A stretch of 64,000 bases of DNA from Circinella umbellata (taxonomy: Eukaryota; Mucoromycota; Mucoromycetes; Mucorales; Lichtheimiaceae), in assembly GCA_025093555.1 (NCBI GenBank), contig JAIWNF010000016.1:124001-188000 (forward strand). The letters run 5' to 3'. This document shows, piece after piece, positions 22,469 to 34,825 of this stretch. The position numbers were made by a program, and so were the translations under genes. The notes under the pieces were generated by a model. That model saw nothing but the letters and a program-made list of their open reading frames with translations. It was not told the DNA's origin and made no database searches. How positions within the stretch are numbered: the stretch's first letter is position 1; each line of letters begins with the position of its first letter.

Positions 22469-24472
22469 CTAAAATTCGAATCGTTCGCATCGGATCGACC
22501 ATATCGATTGTTTGTTGCTAAGACCTCGTGCAATATTTCCACATTGTTGAATAGTCTCATCATGAGCACATATACCAAGAGCTATATCATTTGTTGGGTA
22601 TTTGCGGTGAATTTCTTTTAAAAGAGTGAAGTGATTCGGTCGCTCTCCATTCGTCAATTGTAACCCAATGTTATTAGTATATTCTTCCAGCTCCAGTGGT
22701 GGTAATGGTGGTGTTTTTTCACGTGTAATAAAAACTTTAATTGTACAATCAATACTGGTTAAATGGGATTGAAATTCGGGTAAAAAGGCTTCCAATGTAT
22801 CTAAAGAAAAATATATTACTTGAGAACCTGATATAAAAATAATGGATCTTGGAATGAAAACTGAAAATATAAGATTTACCAATGGATCGGATGCTCCATA
22901 TCAATACAATGTGTTTAGTTTGAACATGATGTTCCCTTTGCCCTAACTGTTGCAGAACGGAAATCCATGGTGTGATTCCAATCCCTTCAGCAACTAAAAC
23001 CACCACCTCAAAATCACCATAATTACGGCCGACTACATCTATCATTGGTTTTCCAAGAGGTTTACTGATCCGCATATGTTGAAGGCATGAAGTATCACCA
23101 GACTCGGCAATTTGGTATAATGAAGCTGTATGTCTTCCATTAGCCTTGATATAGAATGTGAAAATCGCTTTAGTCCCCTCGTCATTTGATAATGGTCCAT
23201 CAGCGCTACTTGGTAAACTACTTGGAAATTCTATAAACAAAGAAGTCGTTTCCGCGACTGCATATTAAAATCTGTTTGCATAAATAAAACCATACTAAGC
23301 TAAAACCAGTTTTTTTCTTTTTTACCTTTATCAAATCGACTTATGGAAAAGGGATGAGAGAAAAATTTTTGTGATAACCATCCACTGGTAATAGTTACAA
23401 ATGTAAATTGCCCAGGTATGAAAGAAGTAAAATCGGCAGTAAACGAAGGTTCCAGCTGTAATTTTACAATATTATTCGGTAATGCCTTAGCTGATATCAA
23501 TCTGGCAGGCCATGATAGTTTGAACTGATCCGTAAACCAAATACATACCACTGCTGCGTAAAAGACTATAAATATCCAATGATGGAAACCGCCGACCAAA
23601 ACAATGGTCAAAAACGCCAGCACATGGGATACACGAAAAAATCGATACGAAAGGGTACGCATCAATGGATGAGATCCCACATACAAAATAAACATGGCAA
23701 TGATCATCAATGTTCCCGTCGTATACCGTACATTTGAAAACAGGACATCCATTATACCATCATAATCGTAACGATAATATTTTCGAGCAAATTGAAAACA
23801 AGAGTGGTAAAGAGCACATAAACCGCCAATTCTTCCAAACCAAGCATGCCATGCCAATGTCTTATGGGTACCAAATTGAGATGTATGAATGATATTACGT
23901 ACAGATAAAGCAACAGCTGCTGATATGTTGACCAAGCCTAATTGAGCTGCTCGATTGGCATATTCTTGATGAAATAGATCCCGTCCCCCTTCCAGTTCCT
24001 GAACAAGCACGCGATGCCGGACTATAAATAAACAGTTTAGAAGAACAAGCCCTGATAGTTGAAAAACGGCACCTAACGACCAAGTCGAGTCAAGTATTTG
24101 AAATTCATAGTCGAATAGATATCGAAAGTGGCAATACAATCCGCGATCTTTCTTTATAAGACGTTGTTGTAATAATAGCCAATACGAGTGCCGTTGTAAC
24201 ATTGAGAGTAATCCGTATATTATTAATAGCGTCGTTGCGTAGATCCATACTGTGGTATAATCACGTTTATAAGTTTGTACGTGAACGCCATTGGCATCTG
24301 CTGGTACTGGTACTGATGCTGGTAGTGGGTTTTTTGACAGTGAATCACCAGGCACTATAATTGGGTCATCTTTAATGGAAGACGCAATTTTTAAATATGA
24401 ACTTGCTTGTAAACCAACTATCAAAATAAATAAAACAATAGCAGTCCAAGTAAGTGATCGTCTGTTGAACAT
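22469..24472 (-). CDS. Ferric-chelate reductase (Fre/NOX family)
   Basis: Three exons: 24472-23326, 23230-22880, 22800-22469 (609 aa), phase-consistent. N-terminal membrane segment, then a ferric-reductase transmembrane domain with haem-ligand histidines (RNIIHTSQFGTHKTLAWHAW and RVSHVLAFLTIVLVGGFHHW), an FAD-binding domain with HPFSIS, an NADPH-binding loop VLVAEGIGITPW, and a terminal ERFEF typical of the family. It would pass electrons from NADPH through FAD and haems across the plasma membrane to reduce extracellular Fe(III)/Cu(II). An in-frame ATG upstream at about 24547 would add 25 residues; 24472 is preferred because the membrane helix follows directly. A superoxide-producing NOX is less likely given the fungal Fre-like layout, but is not excluded. 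Confidence 0.92.
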
Positions 24473-24876
24473 GTAGGATTTTATATGATAACAAGAATGA
24501 AAGAAAAAATCAAAAGAAAGAAGGGGAAAGAAGGATGGTCCAGGCACCTTTTTCCTTTTTTGCTTATTTGCCCAATTGGGTGTAGTCTATTTTTATATTA
24601 AAAAGACAGATCCTGTTTCAGGTAGGAACAGCCACGAACTTTGTATTACATGTCATTACCCTATGTAATATACATACTTCAATTTACATTACTGCCATAG
24701 AGATTATAGTGTGTATATATGATATGTAAGAGCCTAATAGTATGTAGTGTTTCCTAATATATATATATATATATGTAATAATTACATTAACGGCAGTAAT
24801 AATGATAATAATAATATGATACAAATAATAAAGCGGGTATTATAATAATAATTATAAGTAGAAAACATAAAACCAA

Positions 24877-26949
24877 CTAGCACTCTTCAACAAGTTCTGG
24901 TAAAATTTTAGAAGCTACCAAGTCTACAAGCAAAAGCATAAAATGCTTATTGATATATTGGTTTTGTAATGGTTCAAGAGCACTGTGTATATGAAATTGT
25001 AATTGATCCAGATCATCTGCTTCGAATAGCATTTTCCCAAGAGTTTCTAATATATAAAAGTTAAAATTAGTATATACTATCTATATGTCACTTATGTTAT
25101 ACTTCCATAATTACCTGGGAATGATACAGTCAGCAATCTTTCTGCTCGTATTCGCAATCTTTCTTTTTCTTCATCACTGACCGGTTCACCTTTGCGTAAA
25201 AATGTCCCATTAGGCCATAATAAATATCGTCCAAGTTGTAAATAATATACTAAATTATCTTCACTTAGAATATGTAGAATTGTTTGTTCTAAAAACCTAC
25301 ATGTACGGCAACATTAATACGCCAGTCAACAAAAAGCACTTATCACCCAGTAGCGTAAACAATTATAGATTACTTACTTATCAACAAGTAAACCACCACC
25401 TAATACTCGTACCAAAGGCCACAAGAACATCCCTACCATATACCACATCCATTGTAGTACAGGTCTATCATCCACTAAAAATGCCACTCGAACAAAATGC
25501 ATCCATGGTTCCAAAAGCCGAACATGTCGTGTTCGTTTTGTATGTTTTGCTACTTGTTGATATCGCTCTTGTGATTGAGTGAATGCTGCTATAACATAAA
25601 GCCATAAAGTGCGAAAGGGGGACAGCATCACTTGCAAGGTAATATAGACAAACGAAAGTCGTTGTCGTTCATATTTATGTGCTGCGCCCAACTCTTCACG
25701 GCCAGCATCCATTAGATCATCACCTTCTTGTCTTCGCTTTTCTTGAAGTCGTTGCATATGACTAGCCATACTTTCTTTTTCGGGTTGTGTTGTTTTGGAT
25801 TCCTTTGGTGGTGGCGTTGCCGCCCTAGGTCGCTTCTGCTGTTGTTTGGACAAAGAATGAGAGGGAGGAGAGGGAGAAGATGCTGGCATAGTAGTCGCTT
25901 GTGCTTCTTCTAACTGTTTCTTTAGCGGTTTTTGCTTATTATCATTGTCACCATTTTTATTGGAATCAGAAAAAGGATTTGGCTGCGGAGTTACAGAGGT
26001 AAACTTATCTAAGGCCTCCAATTCTTCGACCAGAGGGGTATATGAATCAAGTAACTATACATGTAAATCATAGTATTAATAACTTTCAAATAACCATGTA
26101 CATATTTCTAAATCAACTCACTTTACAAATGATCAGGTGAATAACATATGGATCAGCCAGTACTTCAATGATATTATTAAAAACCAAATTTGCCAATAAT
26201 TCACGAACTAGGTGGCGGACACAATCATTATTATAGTCTTCAGGTTTCAATAACAATTTAAGTATCTCGTCCGTTAATGCTCGCAAATATTCAACTTGTT
26301 GCTGGTCCGATCGTTCCTTTTGTAATGCAAAATGAGGTTGCTCTCCATGAAATAACGCCTCCAAGGAAACAGTACTTCCTGCGTGGCTCATAAAGAGTCG
26401 CGCCTTGGCTTGACGATAGTCATGATAATGTATGGATGCAAGATTGGCAGCACTTATCAATATCAACTCTGTCCAATCTACCTATTATAAAAATAATATT
26501 TGGTATATTTTGTGGTTACATATTGGTTAATTGTTTCGTCATAAATTTCATATATAAAATAAAAGAAGAGAGTAGTGATAATATATTAAAACATGAATGT
26601 ATATTTTTATTACTTGGTTACAAAAGCGATCTTCCAATTGTTGTATAATAAGAGTCAAAATGCGTACGATTTCTGCATAGAAATCTTGGTCATTGGTGAC
26701 CACTCGATACCATGGATGAATAAAGTCTCGAACAAGAAGAGCAATATAAGTATAAAGTTCTGAATCGATGGCAGGTGACCGAGTAATGGGGGGAGGTGCA
26801 TTAAGACGTTTAGGATCAGTTTTTGGAAGTGATAAAATATGTGGAAAGAGAACACGTAAATGAAATGACCGAAGAGCAGCGTCTGTTGTAGGCGTTGAAG
26901 ATGAGGAGGCTGTCGTCGCCGTCGTCGTTGTTGTAGTGCGGTTCACCAT
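24877..26949 (-). CDS. PXA domain and sorting-nexin C-terminal domain protein
   Basis: Five exons: 26949-26614, 26481-26122, 26054-25378, 25296-25115, 25046-24877 (574 aa), all in phase. The first about 230 residues form a PXA domain (SELYTYIALLVRDFIHPWY, VDWTELILISAANLASIHYH, and CVRHLVRELLANLVFNNIIE). A disordered Pro/Ser/Gln-rich linker follows. The C-terminal 150 residues form a Nexin_C domain (WMWYMVGMFLWPLVRVLGGG, LVYYLQLGRYLLWPNGTF). No PX or RGS domain is present between them. This PXA plus Nexin_C layout resembles fungal Pxa1/Nvj3-type relatives of Mdm1, which act at ER-endosome/vacuole contacts. The start is 132 bp from the divergent kinase gene's start. Confidence 0.88.
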
Positions 26950-27081
26950 AATAATTCACTGTAGCATAATATATATAAAAAAAGGAGATAGACTAAATAT
27001 TCGGATATTCAAAGCAAGACAAATAAATATTTTTCAAGTTTGGTTCTCTTTGAGGCACCCACTTTTTTTTATCTTTCTTAC
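26950..27081. promoter_or_regulatory. Short bidirectional promoter region
   Basis: Only 132 bp separate the start codons of the PXA-Nexin_C gene (minus) and the kinase gene (plus), so the regulatory region is probably shared. A TATA-like TATATATAAAA lies at about 26969-26980 in plus orientation. Inferred from spacing only. Confidence 0.45.
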
Positions 27082-29498
27082 ATGCGCGATACTCATACCA
27101 GTTCACATAAAATCACATCTGATCAACAAATTGACAATGTACAGCATACTTCTGATACTTGTGATAAACCATTAACAAGAGCTCAAAGTCGACGATTAGA
27201 AATGTTTAAACTAACTTCACAGGATGACAACAAAAAACGGATAGAATCTCAGACACGACGTCAACAACGACAGGTTGTGCCAGAAACGTCAGCAAAAGTA
27301 CGTCGTACTTCAAGGTCGGTGAGGACTAAGAAAGTCAAGAACTATTATGAACCATCACTATCCCAAGATGAACAAGAAAATAATAAAGGTATAGTATGAA
27401 AAAACCAAACATAAGACAAGAGAAAGATCAACGGAAGAGCTTATTTATATAAAACTAAAATAAATAGGACCTTCCAACAATATCACATTTCCCTTTCCTC
27501 TGAAGATACAACCTAGTGAATTGATATTTCAAGATAATACAAATTTAGGTGAAGGACGCGTTGGTCAAGTTATCACTGCAAAATATGGTCAAATGCTCGT
27601 TGCTTGCAAGACGCGTCGTACAAAACAGCCGCGTATCCAGTTTGAACAGCGATTGGCGCGAGAATTAGAATTTGCCGCGATTCTTTCTGTTTGCCGGTCA
27701 ATGAACCCTTACTTAGGGGTTTTGACCTGCAAACGATCAGAACTCATATTTGATCCACCAAAACGAAAAATTGCTGCAAAAGACGAACTGGAGCATTTCG
27801 CTATCCAGCGATATTATAAACATGGTGATCTTTTAGAATATGTCCATAAAAAGAATGGTATAGTATTTTTTAGTTATTATTAGTATTATTACTATATAGT
27901 TGTTTTTGCTTTTTTTTAAATATGAACCCACTCTCTTGTTCGAAAAAAAAATAGGTGGACAATTACATACTCTTGAAGTGTTAAAAATAGCTATCAACTT
28001 ATTCTCAGCCATAGCGGACGCTCATAATCTTGACATTGGCATTGTTGATATTAAGCGTGAGAATGTATTGGTAAGGTTTAATGAAGAAGGAAGAAAGCCA
28101 AATTGAACGGTTGGCGAGGACAATACATTACAGCTACTTATACATCTTTTTATGGATTAGATTGATACGGGTGGATCAGCGGTACTCACTGATTTTGGGT
28201 AAATTGGCTATAATATTTGTTTTCTTATCCAGCCATTTTTAGTGCTATAGAGAGAATTCTCATAGGTTATATTTTACAAAATTATATATTCTAAATTAGG
28301 TCTTGTGTAAAAATGAATGGTGCCGATATAATTGATCTTGATGATACTGAAGATGGAGTGTGTTGGACTGATGAAGTAGCTGCACCAGGTAAAATAATTA
28401 GATAGAAATGATCCCTGCTGACGATGAGAACATGCACATTTAATAATAGCTAATGTTTTTGCTTTTCTATCCACCTAACAAGAAATGATTGCCAAGCGAA
28501 AATTTTATCTTGCATCAGATGTGTTTATGACAACATTAATTGTTGGTGAGCTTTTGATGAGCCCAATGTCAAGTGAGGTTTTCCAAAAGGATTTTTTACG
28601 GCGAAAACAGAGATTTGGACTAGTCGATTTTCAAGTCAATATGGTACCTCCACCATTCCGTGCATTCTGTCCTTTACTGAAACAAGGCCTTATTAATGAT
28701 CCGCTTGAACGATTGACAGCCTCGAAAGGTTTACAGTTTTTAGAAGACATGTATCATGCATCATTTGATATAAAAGTAAGGGAAGCAAGCTTACTCTCTT
28801 CATTATCAACATCGAGAAAAAAGGCAACGACGACAACAAACGATGATTGTACTATCATTTCAGCAGCCATTCCTTCGCCGACCATTAGTACTCGTAAATT
28901 TACAAAAGATGATATTCAGATACCGGTACAAAAACGATCAATGCAAAAAGATAAGAATAGCTGTTTTGACACCCAATTACCAGATCAAGAACAAGATATA
29001 CAAGCAGTAAAATATGACTCTTCAGATGCATTGATGCGCGATGGAAGTTTAGTATCAAGTGGAGATGAGAGAGATTTGGATTGTAATGAGTTGGCAATAC
29101 CCGATGCAGATGATGGTTATATTGGCGATGAGGATCTACCAGGTATTCTACACACTGGCTCGGCATGTAGGCCGGCAGAAAAAGAAGACAACGAGTACGG
29201 ACAGGATGAAGTGATAATGAGGGATGATACTTTTAGCAACAGCAGTAGTAACGAATATAGTGATATCTATGATAAAGTTGATTATACCCGTAATGGTCAA
29301 AATGAAGCAAGTGGATCTGTTGAGCCTGAGAATGATCAAGTACAAGTGTTGAATAGTTTGCATCGTTCTGTTTCACGATCAACTATTGGTAGTGAAAATA
29401 GGAGTCTAAATGGAGACTGCACCTTTTCAAACCATTTTTCTCGTAAGCGACCACTACAAGTGTATGGGAATAAAAGTTTTAAAAAAAAAGATGGATAA
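27082..29498 (+). CDS. Divergent protein kinase
   Basis: Six exons: 27082-27388, 27468-27857, 27955-28070, 28161-28198, 28300-28388, 28483-29498 (651 aa), phase-consistent. A basic disordered N-terminus precedes a kinase domain with glycine loop LGEGRVGQV, lysine of VACK, catalytic loop GIVDIKRENVLV (D, K and N kept, but Ile-Val replaces His-Arg of HRD), DFG (TDFG) and APE (AAPEMIAKRKF), then SDVFMTTLIVGELLMS as subdomain IX. The C-terminal about 240 residues are acidic and low-complexity, ending in a basic KKKDG tail. Substrate and pathway are unknown. It is probably active, since all four metal/ATP residues are present. The first ATG (27082) is chosen; an upstream in-frame TTG extension is not credible. 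Confidence 0.82.
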
Positions 29499-29603
29499 AT
29501 AACAGATATTTGGATAATATTATATTATTTTTGAAATTGTATAGCGTTTGTGGTATTTGTACATAAAAATAATAAAAAAGAAGTGGCCTCGTTTCTTTTT
29601 TCC

Positions 29604-30272
29604 TTAAAACTTGCGGTTACCAGTTATCACTTCTCTCCAAAGTTTGAAATCGCAAATAAGAGAATAAATGGGGTATCTGAAAGTAGCAGGTTTGCTGATC
29701 ATAATCATAAATTAATCGTATCCACTTTTAATTCTTTCACTTTTTTTGGGGGGATTATATAAAAACAAGGAACTTAATATGGGGTTTTTCCGCTTACTTC
29801 TTCTCAAAAATAAAATGTCCCACCCAAGCAAAACCATAACCTTGAACTAATGCTACAAGTAATAAAATGGGGCGCTTCTTGATAATAGCTAGAATTGTAA
29901 TAAGAATTGAAAGTGTTGTGCCTATTATATTTCGACCGATATTCAAATCAATTATAATGTGGTTCATACTATGATTTTTTTAAAGCTTATCTATTGTTGT
30001 TTTTCGTTGTACCTGTAATATGGAGACGACGATTTGTTTGATTGCAATGCTATACGATAATTATATTTTTATTCAATAAGGTTTTCTTGGCAACAGATAA
30101 TAATAATAGTAATATCTCCCCGTATTAGTAGTTGCCTAGCAACAGTATGTTTTTTTTCAGTTACTATTATACAACTTACCTCTCCCAAATAATATGGATA
30201 GAAACTATCTACTGATTTAAAACCTCCTTCAGGTTCTGTTCGAAGCGAGTAATTGTGATTTACGATTATCAT
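29604..30272 (-). CDS. DUF962/Mpo1-like small membrane protein
   Basis: Four short exons: 30272-30180, 30049-30013, 29921-29798, 29694-29604, all with canonical GT-AG and consistent phase, giving 114 aa. Features typical of the DUF962 (Mpo1-like/YGL010w) family: VDSFYPYYLGEHCNQTNRRL near the N-terminus, a hydrophobic helix, GYGFAWVGHFIFEKNKPATF and RYPIYSLICDFKLWREV. Yeast Mpo1 is a dioxygenase for alpha-oxidation of 2-hydroxy fatty acids in phytosphingosine breakdown. The present protein belongs to the shorter 'FEKNKPATF' branch, whose activity I cannot assign. Probably ER-located. No single ORF reveals it because every exon is small. Confidence 0.88.
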
Positions 30273-33200
30273 TATATGTGTTTAGTGAAAAAGAAGAAAA
30301 AAAAAGAGAACAAAATTATGTGAATTACATGATATAAAAAATGTTGTCACGTGAAAAAATAGTGTAATTTTATTTCCCACAAGTTACGTAAGTAGCACAT
30401 ACAATTGTCTCTTTCAAGTTCAGCTTTTTAGATACACCCTCAACAATCTGTGCATTCCTCCCTGCGCGGGGGAAGATATTTCTTAGTTTACCGCAAATTA
30501 TTACAGTCACGGTCTATTTCTAAGATTGTACCGCAGAAATATTAATGATTTGCGTTGTGAAAGCTATTCTGGAGAATGCATCCCCAAGTTCTTTTTATTT
30601 TTTGGAACGCTAAATTGAAATACTCTATTATTTTTCTCACCTCTGTATAAACTGAAAAGAAAAACAAGAAAAAAGAGATACTGGTATTGTTATGTGCTTT
30701 AATTCAATGACCGACTTTTAAATCAGCGTACTGTATCATTGGTTTAGGTAAATGTTTTATCCACTCACTTGTAAAGTTACTTGATAAATTCAACCCAGGG
30801 TGTGGTAGTTGAATAACAATCAATTATGACTCTATCACTATTGGAAAGAAGGTTAATAACCCTTTTGTCCAGAGACAGAATAATACTCATACAGTGTTAT
30901 TATACTTTAGTCGGGTAAGCATATTAGTAAAGACGAGGTATAACCTATAAAGAACACCAAATGTTTTATTTTATATGTTAAATTTTTCAACTCTAACAGG
31001 CAAACATAATCTTGCTCCTATTAATAAACAGTTGTTATTGAATAATTTGATCAAGCGACAGTAAGTATCGCAGGGATTGAAATTAAATATATGAAGAAAG
31101 AAAGAAAAAATCTTCATCTTGCAAAATTTTTAAACATATTTCCTGATAAGGTATACTCTCACTTATACATATATTTGGATATTACCCCTTTGTTCTTACT
31201 ACTCAACAAAAAAAAAAAGATTTAAACCGCTGCTACTAAGGTGCCAGCCCCAAACAATGTTGCAATGAATGTATTTATAGATAGTTCCATATGCTCCGGC
31301 GTGGGCGAACCATCGAAGTATTTAACCGCCTACAAATTTTATCATGCATTTTGGTCAAGATTAGACAGGGCCCAGCACACTTACCAAACTGAGTTAATGT
31401 CATGATCAGATGCAGATAAATTAAATTAGAGATTTTGGAACTTTAAGAAAACTTTTTTTATAAAATCGAAAAAGAAGGATAATGTTTTTGTCCAGTTGCT
31501 ATTTTGATAACCGCTTTTTGCTCGGATATGGGAATGAACGTCATGCCAATTAATGATTAGCCGTTTAGATCAGAAAAGCAAAAATAATAATAATAATAAT
31601 GAACACCAAACAGCTCAATGTTTATCCGTGAAAAACCCCACTTTTACCGAATGTTTGCGGTGTGTGCACAGGATAAATGTTATCAAGACACTGAAATTTT
31701 TGCGCGTTAGTTGTTGACTGGCAATACGCAACGATGGAAAAAAGGGCCGATGGGATCCAGCTCACGATGTAGGCGCTGTTACAATACAGATATTGAAAAT
31801 ACATATGTTTCGAATAAGATGGTGTATTTCAGGGTTCTAGTTTGACATATTTTTTTGCTACAAGTGATGTTAGCACCATTAACTCTTATCATCTAGCCGT
31901 GTTGCTAAAAAAAACGTGGTAATAAGCGCCGAAAACAATAATGCAAAGAGTGAATGTTATGTGAATGTCAGTGCTTGAAACATAATCTTGTTGATATTGT
32001 CAAAGGATCGTTTTCAATTATTTTTACTTCCTCTTTTTGCGTGATCGCAAATTAAGCACTTTTTAAAAATATTCTTTTTGTAGCTGTATTCTCCTTACTT
32101 CAATCAGAAGCCCCAAAATAGCGAGAGCGTGAATCAACTTCTTTTGTTTAGTACCATTAACAGTTCCACGCGGTATCCGAGAAGTCAATATATTGTAGTA
32201 ACATTCATCTGATGTATTTATTGTTTTCTGATATCTATAAAACGACTTTTTTCGTTCTTCTTTTTTTTTTCTGATATTCTTTAATGTCTCATCGAACGTG
32301 CTTGTATACTTATGATTTCCAAGTCATTCAATAGCCAGATTGAATTATTTAGTAATAGGTATATTTGACATAGAGAAGAGAAATTGTTATTGATACTGAT
32401 AAACTAGCAAGTTCATTCACCCTCATATGCTGTAGATTGGTTCCAGTAATAATACGTGTGGTAATGAAGTTAGTAATTCTCATGTAGTGCTCACAAAACG
32501 ACTTTTCTCTTGATAAAATTTGAGTTGTGTGTTCGGGCTACTCGCTAGTTGTTCCCATAGTATCAGCACCCATTTGGAATTTTCGATACTCACGTCCAAT
32601 ACTCATGACAGACAACGGGTATGGTAGCTTATAATAATAAGTCGTATCAATATATTTCAATGTACTCGGCCTGTTATACAAGTGATGGCGACGATCTCCA
32701 AACCAATTACTGAAATAATTATCAGTACATATCAATGACTATACATATTAAATTATTTTAACGCTGATTTATCTTAAATGTCAATTAATACAGACCCACG
32801 CTAATACGTTAACAATTTATAAACTTTCCGGAATTAATGAGTTCAAATAAAAAATCAATTCTCACAGCAAATAGTTTTTTCTCTGGTAAAATCTGACTAT
32901 TTAGCTCTTATTGACTCGATACAAATTCAAGACCTTCACAAATACATCATAATTTATTATGTACACATTACGATAACTGACTACAAAAGATTCATATTTC
33001 CATCAAAAATTTAAATTTAGTTCTTGAACTACTATGCCTGATATAAAGACCCTTTATGTGGTATTTTCTTAAACAACGATGACAACATTACAAAACGTCC
33101 AAATACTTTTAACTGTGCTCCTGAACTACTCTGGAATGTGCTTCATCCATTGACAAAAAAGTAATAATGACGTATATGTTTTCAAATGTCTTACGTAAAT

Positions 33201-34825
33201 CAGGACTGGTGGCCATTCTGGGGGAAAATCCACAACTAATGGCGCAGAGATTGCTGCTTAAATCACAAAGCATCCCAGCTAAAGTTAGTTATGACGGGTT
33301 CTATAGCAACAGACCTTTTTTATTAACAAGAGCAACTATTATGTTCTTCACTACAGTTACAAATACGCAATTTAATTTCACGTGTTGGTTACAATTAATT
33401 CTCAAGTTTTCTCAACACTTAAACTTCACCACGGGTACGATTCCATGATAAAATCGATGGATCAGGTATCTACAGTCAACCCCCTGTTTTTGCACACTGA
33501 GATTTCCTGATTTTTTGTTGCACAACCGAAGACTTGCAACAAGCGAGACTCGATATATATTTAAATACGACATCCCATCAATTATCCTTTGCTGGCATTG
33601 TGGGTAATTTCATATTTGGATAATGGTTCATTAGAATACCATACACAATTATTAAAATTATGGTACAGTTTACTCCCTATTAGCGCAACTCGTCCAAAAA
33701 TCTTGATGCGAGTTGCAAGTTGCGATTCCATTAAGTATTTTTAACAATTCCAAAAACAAATGGTGCAGAACCGGGAGATTTGCAAAAGCAGGAGATGCAA
33801 ATAAAGCGGGGGCTGGCCGTATGTGGGATAGTTGTAGGATAGTTGAGTGAGAGCACAAATAAAACTCTGGTTAAGGGTTATTAACAGCCAGAAATTAACT
33901 TTGTTTGCTTAAATTATTAATAATAAAACTTAAAGCACCTGGATCTCAAGATGTATATATAAAAGTATGCTTAATTGAGTTTGATTTATCATACATAGGT
34001 ATATAGAGCATTATAATATGCTTAACAACGAACAGAAATAAGTTTAGCTATATTTAATATTTGAGTTTTGTCATTTTCTAAATCTATAGTAGTAGTTTTA
34101 TTAGAAGATTTGTGTAGGAACAAGGAAATAAGTTCGCATAAATTTGCATTATTCCTCTTATGTAGAGCTTTGATGGAAATAAACTGCATAGTGAGATAAG
34201 CGACACGTCCAATTTTGAAGAAGAAAATCAATATGTAATGTAAATAACAATACATAGCTACCTGTAATCTCTCAAACTTTTAATATTTCAAATTAAGCAG
34301 CATTAATTATCAATGGGACAAAAGAAGCATGTTATTGATCAATGTAAGTCTACATTTAAACGATAATATTTGTCTTTTTTGAATTAATAGCCTCTTCAAA
34401 TTGACTTCTCCGTTATTTTGCTTGTATTCTGTGTATCTAAACATAGAATGCATATGGAATACAAGCACAACCGCACCATATATTTTGGTGCACGTGGAAT
34501 CACAATATTTGTATATACTGTACTAAACCTTTCAATATGACTTTCAGTGACATATTAAGTAAAGAAATTTTAGTAGTAGATAATAAATGCTACCGAATTA
34601 CTTTTTGTGAGGAGACACTGCTACTTGTATAGCTTTTATAACAGAATAAGCTACTACTTCTATCACAATAGCTTCTTGGAATTATGTGCAATAAAGACAT
34701 TAGTTCGCCATTATTTAAAATTTAACAACCACATAGACATCACTTTCAAATTTAATTGGCTGACATCAAAAAGTCCTCCTTTCCCCAGCTTGGAGACGTG
34801 CACGCATACAACAAAAAACGAAACC
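30273..34825. other. Gene-poor region (4.5 kb)
   Basis: No complete gene was recognised. Weak items: an in-phase possible terminal exon on the minus strand at 31329-31222 (ends AGTLVAAV, hydrophobic) without a matching upstream exon; a 65-aa minus ORF at 32538-32735 and a 93-aa plus ORF at 33167-33448 with non-repetitive but unrecognised translations; and a degenerate TIR element at 33471-33821 (separate entry). Composition and ORF decay suggest old transposon debris. Confidence 0.45.
33471..33821. mobile_element. Probable degenerate TIR element (pogo/Tigger-like MITE)
   Basis: The left end TACAGTCAACCCCCTGTTTT and the inverted right end TACGGCCAGCCCCCGCTTTA share a TACxGxCAxCCCCC core, and further inward both sides carry TTTTGCA and TGCACAACC/TGCACC-like words. 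Length 351 bp; the end bases read TA on both sides. Similarity is imperfect and no transposase is inside. Confidence 0.35.

Noticed and set aside
31222..31329. Terminal exon of a small membrane protein on the minus strand
   Set aside because: A good acceptor and an open 35-codon frame exist, but the only nearby upstream exon candidate (donor GTAAGTG) is out of phase. Not enough support to call a gene.
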